Positions 23,959 through 32,114 of a stretch of DNA of 35,603 nucleotides are shown piece by piece. The stretch's first letter is position 1. Each line of letters begins with the position of its first letter. This stretch comes from Fumia sp045645505 (GTDB lineage: Bacteria > Bacillota > Clostridia > Oscillospirales > Ruminococcaceae). The notes beneath the pieces were generated by a model. The model was given only the letters and a program-made list of their open reading frames with translations. It was not told the origin of the DNA and did no database searches. The position numbers and the translations under genes were made by a program. The DNA lies in contig JAZRIW010000015.1 of NCBI GenBank assembly GCA_045645505.1, positions 1-35,603 of the forward strand, written 5' to 3'.

Positions 23959-25270
23959 ATCTATATCCAACCACATAATCATTATTAATATCAAATAACT
24001 CATCGACCATTTTCTTGATTTCATCCAAACTACATACTGCTGAGGTAAGCGGATCCATAGCGACAGCATGATAAATGCCCTCTTTACTCTTTCTCATTAC
24101 CGATTCCACAACAAGATTTTCAATTCGTGCAGTAGTATTTACTAAAATCGCAAGATGATCAGGCAAAGGCCCCGCAATAGTCGTCTTAAAGCCCATACGA
24201 TCTGCAACAACAGGGACTTCCACACAACTATCATATGGAAGATTGGGTATGGATCCGTTATTTATAACGTTTCCGTTAAAGATAAAAGGTTTACCGCTTC
24301 CAAGCCTCGCATCAAAAATATCCGCCGCATATTCAGAGCTTTTATTTACATCAATTTCCTTACTAATCCATTCTTCATACTGCTTTTTAGGATTTTTCTT
24401 TCTTTCCGTTCTTAAGTTCAGTGAAAAAGCATACTCGCCGGGATTCCAGTTTGTGCCGTGAGTACAATATTTCTCTATTAAATCAGGTCTTTTTCTGAAC
24501 CATTGATTATATTCAGAATTATGTCCGCTTGACTCAGTCACATAATAACCTAATTTTAAAAACATTTCATTTCTGACCTGTTCCTTATTATAATATTCTT
24601 CATTATTAGCTACAAGTTCCTTAAGCTTCGGATATAAATCAATCCCCTTATGTTTAAGCTCAAGATAAAATGCCTGATGATTTACACCCTGACATTTATA
24701 TACGATTTCATCGCAAGGCACATCTAACCATTCTGAAAGCATTTTAATAGTGCCCTGAACACTATGACAAATTCCGGTAACCTCAACATTTGAATATTTT
24801 TGCATAGCTTTACACAGCATAGACATAGGATTTGTATAATTTAAAAACACCGCATTTGGACAATATTTTTCAATATCCTTGCAGATTTCAAGCATAAGGG
24901 GAATATTTCTCACAGCCCTGAAAATCCCCGAAACACTTCTTGTGTCACCTATATTTATATCAACTCCATATTTTTTGGGAATTTCAATATCATATCTCCA
25001 TATATCAATATCGCCATTAAAAACTGTGCATAAAACGCCATCAGCACCCTTTAGTGCCTCAATACGATTCATGGTTTTCGTTACCTTGCATTCAGGACAA
25101 TTCATCGCCTCTTTTATTTTCAGACAAATATCATAAATATTGTTTAAATTTGCTTCATTATTATCCATTAATGCGATTTCGCAATCATGAAAACTTTCAA
25201 ATGTCAGTAAATCACGCATACAACTTGATGTAAACTGCAAACTGCCTGCACCTATAAATGCAAATTTCAT
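23957..25270 (-). CDS. melA: GH4 family alpha-galactosidase-like glycosidase
   Basis: This 437-residue glycosidase uses the unusual NAD- and Mn-dependent redox-elimination mechanism of family GH4. It has the N-terminal Rossmann motif KFAFIGAGSLQFTSS, GDTRSVSGIFRA, NYTNPMSMLCKAM, the metal-binding ICHSVQGT and VNHQAFYLEL. Within GH4 the CHSV motif is typical of alpha-galactosidases (MelA type), whereas 6-phospho-glycosidases have CN-P; related galacturonidases cannot be fully excluded. It is cytoplasmic, so its galactoside must be imported by a carrier not encoded here. An AGAGGTG site precedes the start. Divergent from an AraC regulator, as in melibiose/raffinose systems. Confidence 0.85.
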   Translation of the reverse strand: MKFAFIGAGSLQFTSSCMRDLLTFESFHDCEIALMDNNEANLNNIYDICLKIKEAMNCPECKVTKTMNRIEALKGADGVLCTVFNGDIDIWRYDIEIPKKYGVDINIGDTRSVSGIFRAVRNIPLMLEICKDIEKYCPNAVFLNYTNPMSMLCKAMQKYSNVEVTGICHSVQGTIKMLSEWLDVPCDEIVYKCQGVNHQAFYLELKHKGIDLYPKLKELVANNEEYYNKEQVRNEMFLKLGYYVTESSGHNSEYNQWFRKRPDLIEKYCTHGTNWNPGEYAFSLNLRTERKKNPKKQYEEWISKEIDVNKSSEYAADIFDARLGSGKPFIFNGNVINNGSIPNLPYDSCVEVPVVADRMGFKTTIAGPLPDHLAILVNTTARIENLVVESVMRKSKEGIYHAVAMDPLTSAVCSLDEIKKMVDELFDINNDYVVGYR

Positions 25271-25297
25271 TTTAAAGCACCTCTTTTTATAATACTA

Positions 25298-25335
25298 TCG
25301 AATGTCAAAATGGTTTTTATCATTTCGACATTCGA
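25298..25335. promoter_or_regulatory. Inverted-repeat operator candidate between GH4 and araC
   Basis: TCGAATGTCAAAATG (25298-25312) and CATTTCGACATTCGA (25321-25335) are 15-bp inverted repeats with a single mismatch and an 8-bp spacer. The element sits 28 bp upstream of the GH4 start codon and about 70 bp upstream of the araC promoter. It is the obvious site for the divergent AraC protein. Confidence 0.65.
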
Positions 25336-25405
25336 TTATCTTTATAATTTCCTCCATTATAATAAAATTATATGGCTTTTTAAATGTATTTTTTTCGTAT
25401 TTATA

Positions 25406-25434
25406 TGGACAAAAGTGCTGTAATGTGTTATATT
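25406..25434 (+). promoter_or_regulatory. Promoter of the araC gene beside GH4
   Basis: TGGACA (25406-25411), a 17-bp spacer and TATATT (25429-25434), with the start codon at 25454 and a CCGGAGG site between. Confidence 0.6.
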
Positions 25435-25453
25435 TTATCCGGAGGTAAAATTT

Positions 25454-26266
25454 ATGAAAATATATAATGGGGACTTGAATGACAAGTATAATATAGAAAG
25501 CTATTCATATTTGCAACTCAACAACTGTGGGATTTCCAACAGTTCAGTTGATAATATGACTTTTCGAAAAAAAGGCAGAGATGATTACCATATTCTATAT
25601 GTAAAAAATGGCTGTTGCAAGGCGGAATTCGAAAACAAAAAATACAATCTTTTTAAAGGAATGTTCATCCTTTATCCACCTGAAACTCCCCATAAATATG
25701 TATATTGTAAAGACTCTGAAGCATTGTGGATTCACTTTAACGGATTTAATGTACCTGAGATTCTTAATGAAGCCAAACTTTTACCCGGAGTGCATTTGGT
25801 GACAGTCCCTCACCTTATCGAGAAAACACTGCTTGATTTAATTGCAGAACACAATTTACAAACAGAAATTTCAGAAGAAAAAGGAATATTGCTTTCTTTT
25901 CTTTATAAACTTGGAAAATACACAAATAAAAATGAAAAGACTTCAGATGTCATTAAAAAATGCATTTCTTATGTGACTACAAATTATAACAAGGAGATAA
26001 CTTCTAAAGAACTTTCCACGCTTTGTAACCTTAGCACCAGCAGATTTTTGCACCTTTTTAAAGAATATGCAGGAATATCTCCAAAGGCATATCAACAATC
26101 TCTTCGCATAAATTTCAGTAAATCATTACTTGTTTCAACCAACCTTACTATTTCAGAAATAAGTCTTTCGGTAGGATATGCAGACGCTTTATATTTTAGC
26201 AAAATTTTCAAAAATACTGTTAAAATGTCACCTACTGAATACAGAAAAAAATATAATGATAAATAA
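25454..26266 (+). CDS. AraC-family regulator, divergent from GH4
   Basis: This 270-residue regulator has an N-terminal cupin-like sensor (KKGRDDYHILYVKNGCCKAE ... LFKGMFILYPPETPHKY) and a C-terminal AraC helix-turn-helix pair (about residues 168-268, SRFLHLFKEYAGISPKAYQQ and DALYFSKIFKNTVKMSPTEY). By position it is a MelR/RafR-like activator of the galactosidase gene. The CCGGAGG site is strong. The gene is monocistronic and followed by the pepD unit. Confidence 0.9.
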   Translation: MKIYNGDLNDKYNIESYSYLQLNNCGISNSSVDNMTFRKKGRDDYHILYVKNGCCKAEFENKKYNLFKGMFILYPPETPHKYVYCKDSEALWIHFNGFNVPEILNEAKLLPGVHLVTVPHLIEKTLLDLIAEHNLQTEISEEKGILLSFLYKLGKYTNKNEKTSDVIKKCISYVTTNYNKEITSKELSTLCNLSTSRFLHLFKEYAGISPKAYQQSLRINFSKSLLVSTNLTISEISLSVGYADALYFSKIFKNTVKMSPTEYRKKYNDK

Positions 26267-26301
26267 AAACGCCTTTTTATAGACTTTGCCATAAAAAATG
26301 G

Positions 26302-26368
26302 TATAATAATGATAAAGAAACACAATTTTTATTTTTTATTAAAAATTGTGCAAGACCGATTATCATTA
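26302..26368 (+). promoter_or_regulatory. pepD -10 element and two-tier hairpin leader
   Basis: TATAAT lies at 26302-26307 (no good -35). Just behind it, TAATGATAA (26307-26315) pairs with TTATCATTA (26360-26368), and within it CACAATTTTTA (26321-26331) pairs perfectly with TAAAAATTGTG (26340-26350). The whole leader before the AGGAGGAG site could fold into one long interrupted hairpin, or act as a terminator of the upstream araC gene. Confidence 0.5.
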
Positions 26369-26389
26369 TAATCATAGGAGGAGATAAAA

Positions 26390-27808
26390 GTGTCAATAAA
26401 CAGAATTTTAGAAATCTTCAGCGATATAAGTGCTGTGCCGAGGGGCTCGGGAAACACCGGTAAAATCGCTGAATTTTGTGTTGCATTTGCAGAAAAAAAC
26501 TCTCTTAAATACTTAAGAGATGCTTCTGATAATATAATAATTTTTAAAAATGGTACAAAAGGGTACGAAAATTCCGATCCTGTTATTTTACAAGGACATC
26601 TTGATATGGTCTGTCAAAAGGAGCCATCTTGCAAAATAAATTTTGAAACTGACAAAATTACACTTTTGCGTGACGGGGATTTACTTTCCGCAAAAGGTAC
26701 TACTTTAGGAGCAGACAACGGAATAGCTGTCGCTATGATAATGGCAATTCTCGAAAGTGACAATATCCCTCATCCACCAATTGAAGCAGTATTTACAAGC
26801 GACGAAGAAATCGGTATGATCGGTGCTTTAGCACTTGATATGAGCTTATTAAAATCTAAAAAAATGATAAACCTCGACGGCGAAGAAGCTGATACTGTAA
26901 TAGTTTCTTGTGCAGGTGGCAGGGATGTAGTTTTAAAAACTCCTGTTATACGTGAAAAAGCAGAAGGATATATCGCTGAAATTGATATAAAAGGATTAAA
27001 AGGCGGACATTCAGGGGTTGAAATTAATAGTGGCAGAGTCAATGCCAATATTTTGGCAGGAAGATTTTTAAACCATATTTCTTCTCCTTTTGAAATCATT
27101 TCGTTAAATGGCGGAGATAAAAGTAACGCTATCCCGAATAGTTGTGAAATTAAGCTTTGTATTGAACAAAAAGAGGAATTTTTAAAAGAAGCTAAAAATT
27201 ACCTTGAAACGATAAAACTCGAAATTTCAGACAGAGAACCTGATTTTTCTCCTGAAATCACTATATCCGACAAATCCGAGTGTCTGGTGCTTAAAAAAGA
27301 CTTAAAAGAAAAATTAATCTATATAATGGCAACGACCTTTAATGGCGTAATAGATTTCAGCGTAACTATAAAAGGGCTTGTCGAAACTTCTTTGAATTTT
27401 GGAATACTGAAAACAGATGAAAATGAGTTGGAAATAGTTTTTTCTTTAAGAAGTAACAAAGAAACTGCTATGGAAGCTTTAACTGAGCGACTTGTAACAT
27501 TTTTATCCTACCTTTCCGATAACATAAAAGTAAGCGGTTACTATCCCCCTTGGGAATATAATCGAAACTCCAAACTTCAGGAACAATACAAAGAAATTTA
27601 CAAAAGAAAATTCAAAGAATATCCAAAAATAGAAGCTATCCACGCAGGGCTCGAATGCGGAGTTTTCGCTTCTTCAATAGAAAATTTAGATTGCATTGCA
27701 ATAGGGCCCAATATGTGGGAAGTCCATACATTCAACGAAAAATTAAGCATCTCTTCAACTGAAATGATATTTGAATTACTTTGCGAAATTTTAAATGAAA
27801 ATAAATGA
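26390..27808 (+). CDS. pepD: Aminoacyl-histidine dipeptidase (M20 family)
   Basis: This 472-residue zinc dipeptidase (beta-Ala-His dipeptidase type) is cytoplasmic and cleaves a broad range of dipeptides. Metal ligands and signatures are visible: VILQGHLDMVCQK, GTTLGADNGIAVAM, FTSDEEIGMIGALALD, INLDGEEAD and IHAGLECGVF. The N-terminal SDISAVPRGSGNTGKIAEF is typical of the family. The start is a GTG placed 7 bp after AGGAGGAG. It is upstream of an oligopeptide transporter, so import and hydrolysis of peptides are linked by position, though the transporter has its own promoter. Confidence 0.94.
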   Translation: MSINRILEIFSDISAVPRGSGNTGKIAEFCVAFAEKNSLKYLRDASDNIIIFKNGTKGYENSDPVILQGHLDMVCQKEPSCKINFETDKITLLRDGDLLSAKGTTLGADNGIAVAMIMAILESDNIPHPPIEAVFTSDEEIGMIGALALDMSLLKSKKMINLDGEEADTVIVSCAGGRDVVLKTPVIREKAEGYIAEIDIKGLKGGHSGVEINSGRVNANILAGRFLNHISSPFEIISLNGGDKSNAIPNSCEIKLCIEQKEEFLKEAKNYLETIKLEISDREPDFSPEITISDKSECLVLKKDLKEKLIYIMATTFNGVIDFSVTIKGLVETSLNFGILKTDENELEIVFSLRSNKETAMEALTERLVTFLSYLSDNIKVSGYYPPWEYNRNSKLQEQYKEIYKRKFKEYPKIEAIHAGLECGVFASSIENLDCIAIGPNMWEVHTFNEKLSISSTEMIFELLCEILNENK

Positions 27809-27814
27809 TTTTTA

Positions 27815-27843
27815 TTGCAAAAAATGAAAAAATATAGTATAAT
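27815..27843 (+). promoter_or_regulatory. Promoter of the OPT transporter gene
   Basis: TTGCAA (27815-27820), a 17-bp spacer and TATAAT (27838-27843) lie in the gap after pepD. Confidence 0.72.
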
Positions 27844-27873
27844 AATTTAAATTATTTAAGATTGGAGATTTTT

Positions 27874-29775
27874 ATGGAAAACAAGACTGAATTTAAACCT
27901 TACATCCCGGCGGAAAAGATAACTCCGGAACTTACAGTAACATCTATTATAATAGGTATTTTGTTATCTGTAATATTTGGCGCTGCAAACGCTTATCTCG
28001 GACTCAGAGTAGGTATGACTGTTTCAGCATCAATACCGGCAGCAGTAATTGCTATGGGTGTTATCCGCATTATTATGCGTAAAAATTCTATACTCGAATG
28101 TAATATTGTGCAAACTGCCGGCTCTGCAGGTGAATCACTTGCGGCAGGTGCTATTTTCACATTGCCTGCACTTTTTCTCTGGGCTGCTGAAGGCAAAATG
28201 GACAAGCCCGGCATAGTAGAAATTACTATTATTGCACTTTTAGGCGGACTTTTGGGTGTATTCTTTATGGTACCTCTCCGCAATGCTCTTATAGTAAGAG
28301 AACACGGTATTTTACCTTATCCTGAGGGAAAAGCCTGTGCAGAAGTTTTACTTGCAGGTGAAGAAGGTGGCGCAAACGCTTCCACAGTTTTCTTAGGTAT
28401 GGGATTCGCCGCTTTGTTTAAATTTATCATTGACGGATTTAAAGTAGTTTCAAGTGAAATTTCTGCTCATGTAAAAGGTTTCGCAGGAGAAATCGGAACA
28501 CAAATTTATCCCGCTGTGATGAGTGTTGGATACATCTGTGGTGCAAGAATTTCCTCGTATATGTTCTCAGGCGGTATGTTAAGCTGGCTTGTAATTATTC
28601 CTCTTATCGTTTTATTCGGGGGTGACAGTATTCTCTCACCCGGAACAGCTTCTATATCTGACATTTATGCAAATGGTGGTGCCAGCGGAATCTGGGGAAC
28701 ATATATCAGATATATCGGTGCAGGTGCTTTGGCAGCCGGAGGTATTATCAGTCTTATTAAGTCCTTCCCTTTGATTATCAGAACCTTCACAGATGCTCTC
28801 AAAGGAATGAAAGGTACTAAAAATACTTCCACCAAACGCACTGAAATTGATATGAACTTTAAAGTTGTTATCAGTGCTATTGCGATTTTAACTTTACTCG
28901 TGTGGTTAGTTCCGGCAATCCCCGTATCTTTACTTGGTGCAGTTATCGTAGTTGTATTCGGATTTTTCTTCGCAACTGTATCATCCAGAATGGTAGGGCT
29001 TGTAGGAAGCAGTAACAACCCCGTTTCAGGTATGGCTATTGCTACTTTACTTATTGCTACCCTTATTTTAAAGCTTACAGGTACAGTAGGTATCATGGGT
29101 ATGAGTAGCGCAATTGCAATCGGATCTATCATCTGTATAGTAGCCGCTATCGCAGGTGACACTTCTCAGGATTTAAAAACAGGTTATCTTTTAGGTGCTA
29201 CACCTAAAAAACAGCAATATGGCGAAATTATCGGTGTTATCGTGGCAGCATTCGCTATAGGCGGTACACTTTATCTTTTAGACAGTGCATGGGGCTTTGG
29301 AACAAGCGAGCTTGCTGCTCCGCAGGCAACTTTGATGAAACTTATTATTGAAGGTGTAATGGAAGGAAATCTTCCCTGGGGACTTGTTTTTACAGGCGTA
29401 TTTATTGCAGTTGTAGTAGAAGTTATCGGCATTCCGGTACTTCCCTTTGCAATCGGTGTATATCTCCCGATACAGCTCAACGCTTGTATTATGGTAGGCG
29501 GACTTGTAAGACTTGCGCTCGATAAATTAAAACGCAAAGAAAAAGATGAAATCGTAAATGACGGTATCTTATTCTGCTCAGGTATGATTGCCGGAGAAGG
29601 CCTTGTTGGTATTATCCTCGCTTTACTTGCAGTATTTGGATTTGACAAGCTCATAGATTTAAGCGGATATGTTCCTCTGCCAATAAGAAATTTAGGTGGC
29701 CTTTTACTCTTTGCAGTTATAATTTTAGTTTTACTCAAATTTACAGTTTGGAGAAAGCGTAATAAAAAAGCATGA
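27874..29775 (+). CDS. OPT-family oligopeptide transporter
   Basis: This 633-residue protein has about 14-16 membrane segments. Family signatures include FGAANAYLGLRVGMTVSASI near the N-terminus, the GILPYPEGKACAEVLLAGEEG loop (here quoted in part as PYPEGKACAEVL) and DTSQDLKTGYLLGATPKKQQ. OPT carriers import oligopeptides or peptide-metal chelates with protons. An in-frame TTG at 27862 is possible, but ATG 27874 is preferred because TTGGAG sits at the right distance. Its stop overlaps the start of the PqqD-like gene (ATGA). The neighbouring PepD would degrade imported peptides. Confidence 0.93.
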   Translation: MENKTEFKPYIPAEKITPELTVTSIIIGILLSVIFGAANAYLGLRVGMTVSASIPAAVIAMGVIRIIMRKNSILECNIVQTAGSAGESLAAGAIFTLPALFLWAAEGKMDKPGIVEITIIALLGGLLGVFFMVPLRNALIVREHGILPYPEGKACAEVLLAGEEGGANASTVFLGMGFAALFKFIIDGFKVVSSEISAHVKGFAGEIGTQIYPAVMSVGYICGARISSYMFSGGMLSWLVIIPLIVLFGGDSILSPGTASISDIYANGGASGIWGTYIRYIGAGALAAGGIISLIKSFPLIIRTFTDALKGMKGTKNTSTKRTEIDMNFKVVISAIAILTLLVWLVPAIPVSLLGAVIVVVFGFFFATVSSRMVGLVGSSNNPVSGMAIATLLIATLILKLTGTVGIMGMSSAIAIGSIICIVAAIAGDTSQDLKTGYLLGATPKKQQYGEIIGVIVAAFAIGGTLYLLDSAWGFGTSELAAPQATLMKLIIEGVMEGNLPWGLVFTGVFIAVVVEVIGIPVLPFAIGVYLPIQLNACIMVGGLVRLALDKLKRKEKDEIVNDGILFCSGMIAGEGLVGIILALLAVFGFDKLIDLSGYVPLPIRNLGGLLLFAVIILVLLKFTVWRKRNKKA

Positions 29776-30113
29776 AAAAAAATGTGATTTCAGAAAATTA
29801 TCTTGAAAAGGTACCTGTGCGCAATGAAGGTATTACTTTTAGTGTTAAAGAAAACCTTGTCACATTAGAAATTCAGAATAAAGGTTTCTTTAACAAAATA
29901 GCGCAGATTCTTTTCAAAAAACCTAAAATAAGTTATGTGCATCTTGATAAGATGGGAAGCTTCATATGGCCTTTACTCGATGGGGAAAAAAATATACTCG
30001 AGATTGGAAATTATGTTGAAGAGGAATTTAAAGAAGAAGCGCACCCTCTTTATGAAAGACTTGCGAAATATTTTCAGATTTTAAAAAGCTATAATTTTAT
30101 AACGTTTAAGTAA
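29772..30113 (+). CDS. PqqD-like (RiPP recognition element fold) protein
   Basis: This 113-residue protein matches the small PqqD family: VHLDKMGSFIWPLLDGEKN followed by ILEIGNYVEEEF and a C-terminal helix-strand (LKSYNFITFK). PqqD domains bind leader peptides of ribosomally made modified peptides, normally beside a radical SAM enzyme. No radical SAM gene or precursor peptide is visible in the window. The start codon overlaps the OPT stop by 4 bp, so it is translationally coupled to the transporter and may assist peptide handling. Confidence 0.78.
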   Translation: MKKNVISENYLEKVPVRNEGITFSVKENLVTLEIQNKGFFNKIAQILFKKPKISYVHLDKMGSFIWPLLDGEKNILEIGNYVEEEFKEEAHPLYERLAKYFQILKSYNFITFK

Positions 30114-30114
30114 T

Positions 30115-30160
30115 AAAAGAGAATGTTTAAAAACCTTTTCGTTTTTAAACATTCTCTTTT
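30115..30160. terminator. Strong terminator after the OPT-pqqD unit
   Basis: A perfect 20-bp stem (30115-30134 with 30141-30160) with a CTTTTC loop and a T-rich tail; the most stable hairpin in this half of the window. Confidence 0.92.
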
Positions 30161-30163
30161 TTC

Positions 30164-30192
30164 TTGATTTTAAAAAACAGTTATGATATACT
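30164..30192 (+). promoter_or_regulatory. Promoter of nanE-nanK
   Basis: TTGATT (30164-30169), a 17-bp spacer and TATACT (30187-30192), immediately after the preceding terminator. Confidence 0.7.
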
Positions 30193-30224
30193 TATTTTAT
30201 AAAACAAGAAGGGAAATGTGAATT

Positions 30225-30914
30225 ATGACAAATCAAGAAATATTAGACAGAATTAAAGGTAAACTTATTGTTTCCTGTCAGGCTTTGCCGGATGAACCCT
30301 TACATGGTTCTGAATTTATGGCAAAAATGGCTTTCGCTGCAAAAGAAGGTGGCGCTGCAGGTATCCGTTGTAACACAGTTTCTGATATCCACGCGATAAA
30401 ACAAGCAGTTGACTTGCCCACTATCGGTATTATTAAAGCAGTATATGACAATTCCGACGTTTACATCACTCCCACTATGAAGGAAGTTGACGCTCTCGTA
30501 GAAGAAGGCGTATCAATCATAGCAATTGATGCTACCGACAGAATTCGTCCTGACGGAAGATATATAGAAGAATTCTTTAAAGAAGTTCGTGCAAAATATC
30601 CAAACCAGCTCTTTATGGCTGACGCTTCTTCTTACGAAGAAGGCATCAAAGCTGCAAAAATGGGATTTGACTTAGTTGGTACTACAATGCACGGTTACAC
30701 TCCTTATACAAAGGGTGTTACCCTCCCTGACTATGATTTGATCCGCAAACTTTCAAACGAACTTGATGTTCCGATCATTGCAGAAGGCGGAATCTGGGCT
30801 CCTGAGCAACTTAAAGAAGCTCTTAATGCAGGTGCTTTCTCTGCTGTTGTAGGTACTGCTATCACAAGACCACGTGATATAACAAAGCGTTTCGTTGCTG
30901 CTATAAAGGACTAA
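30225..30914 (+). CDS. nanE: N-acetylmannosamine-6-phosphate 2-epimerase
   Basis: NanE converts ManNAc-6-P to GlcNAc-6-P in sialic acid breakdown. The 229-residue TIM barrel shows SCQALPDEPLHGSEFMAKMA, GAAGIRCNTVSDI, IGIIKAVYDNSDVYITPT, IIAIDATDRIRPDG and the phosphate-binding IIAEGGIWAPEQLKEALNAG. GAAGGGAA precedes the start. The nanK gene follows after 3 bp. Its product feeds NagA and NagB of the distant minus-strand operon. Confidence 0.95.
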   Translation: MTNQEILDRIKGKLIVSCQALPDEPLHGSEFMAKMAFAAKEGGAAGIRCNTVSDIHAIKQAVDLPTIGIIKAVYDNSDVYITPTMKEVDALVEEGVSIIAIDATDRIRPDGRYIEEFFKEVRAKYPNQLFMADASSYEEGIKAAKMGFDLVGTTMHGYTPYTKGVTLPDYDLIRKLSNELDVPIIAEGGIWAPEQLKEALNAGAFSAVVGTAITRPRDITKRFVAAIKD

Positions 30915-30917
30915 TAT

Positions 30918-31802
30918 ATGAAAATACTCACATTAGATGTAGGCGGTACAGCGATAAAATCTGCCTTAATGAATAACGGTGAAATGGAAAATCCATATGA
31001 AATTCCATCGGAAGCTAAAAAAGGTGCTCCATTTTTACTTAAAAATATCAAAAAGATTATAGACGATTGTAAAGAATATGATGCAATCGGAATTTCCACT
31101 GCCGGTCAGGTTGACAGCGATAAGGGGAGTATTATTTTCGCAAATGAAAATATCCCTGAATATACAGGCACAAAACTTAAAGAAATGCTTGAAGCTAAAT
31201 ATAAAAAACCTGTTTTCGTTGAAAATGATGTTAATGCGGCAGCAATCGGTGAGGCTTATTATGGTGCTGCAAAAGGAGTAGGCAATTTCCTCTGTCTTAC
31301 TTATGGGACAGGAATAGGTGGTGCCATCATTATAGACAATAAAGTCTATGGTGGTTCCGGTGGTGTTGCGGGTGAAATGGGACACATTTTAACTCACCCC
31401 GACGGAAAAGAATGTGCATGCGGTCAAAAGGGTTGTTATGAACAATATGCATCTTGTACTGCACTTGTAAAAAACTCTTTCGAGATTAATCCTAAATGGG
31501 GAAGTGGCAGAATAATTTTCAAAGAATTTTATTCAGGTCAGGAAAAAGCAAAAAAAGTCATCGATTCCTGGATTGATGAAATCATTTTAGGACTTGTAAC
31601 ACTTGTCCATATTTTCAATCCGTCATGTATCGTTTTGGGCGGCGGAATCATGAATGAGCAATATATCATTGACAGAATCAATGAACTTCTACCCCAAAAA
31701 ATTATGCCCAGTTACCGAAACGTTGAGATAAAACACGCAAAACTCGGTAATAACGCAGGACTTTATGGTATGCTCGCTACCGTTGAAAGAAAAATGAAAT
31801 AA
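30918..31802 (+). CDS. nanK: ROK-family kinase, probable N-acetylmannosamine kinase
   Basis: This 294-residue ROK kinase has the N-terminal phosphate motif LDVGGTAIKSAL, ENDVNAAAIGEAYYGAAKG with the catalytic Asp, GTGIGGAIII, and the zinc-binding stretch GHILTHPDGKECACGQKGCY. It has no N-terminal helix-turn-helix, so it is an enzyme rather than a ROK repressor. Tandem location with nanE argues for ManNAc phosphorylation, although glucose or another N-acetyl sugar is possible. No sialate lyase (nanA) is visible in the window. Confidence 0.85.
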   Translation: MKILTLDVGGTAIKSALMNNGEMENPYEIPSEAKKGAPFLLKNIKKIIDDCKEYDAIGISTAGQVDSDKGSIIFANENIPEYTGTKLKEMLEAKYKKPVFVENDVNAAAIGEAYYGAAKGVGNFLCLTYGTGIGGAIIIDNKVYGGSGGVAGEMGHILTHPDGKECACGQKGCYEQYASCTALVKNSFEINPKWGSGRIIFKEFYSGQEKAKKVIDSWIDEIILGLVTLVHIFNPSCIVLGGGIMNEQYIIDRINELLPQKIMPSYRNVEIKHAKLGNNAGLYGMLATVERKMK

Positions 31803-31823
31803 TTATCCTTTTGGATAAAAATT

Positions 31824-31855
31824 AAAAAGCACAGCAATAATTTGCTGTGCTTTTT
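31824..31855. terminator. Terminator after nanEK
   Basis: A 14-bp stem (AAAAAGCACAGCAA 31824-31837 with its complement 31842-31855) has a TAAT loop and a T run. It may also have terminated the convergent lysS gene before the island was inserted. Confidence 0.9.
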
Positions 31856-31885
31856 ATAATGCTTAAAATTATTTATTTAACTTAA

Positions 31886-31907
31886 TCAAGAGGCTTCATT
31901 GTTGGGA
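31886..31907. repeat. Left border of the restriction island: duplicated lysS 3' end (att-like)
   Basis: TCAAGAGGCTTCATTGTTGGGA matches 35445-35466 at 21 of 22 positions. Read on the minus strand it encodes the lysyl-tRNA synthetase C-terminus (PTMKPLD then TAA). It is an orphan fragment detached from the lysS gene by about 3.5 kb. The next 200 bases up to the restriction gene contain no gene. Confidence 0.85.
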
Positions 31908-32025
31908 TTTGGGTCCCGAAATTCACATAACTCACCATAACTCTGCATATCCCTTTATACAAGGCATTTTCAAAATACAAACTTTGACATAAGTATTCAT
32001 AAGTCTATATATTATGTGCACAAAA

Positions 32026-32056
32026 TGGTGTAGTAATTTGGTGTAGTTGGTGTAGT
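32026..32056. repeat. Three TGGTGTAGT repeats (recombinase arm-site-like)
   Basis: Identical 9-mers at 32026-32034, 32039-32047 and 32048-32056; a fourth copy is at 35400-35408 near the other border. Short direct repeats just inside both ends are typical of arm-type binding sites of tyrosine recombinases. Confidence 0.65.
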
Positions 32057-32114
32057 GGATAAATTGAATAATATAAAACTGTCTCGTTGTGTTAGATGCC
32101 AAATCTATATCTAA

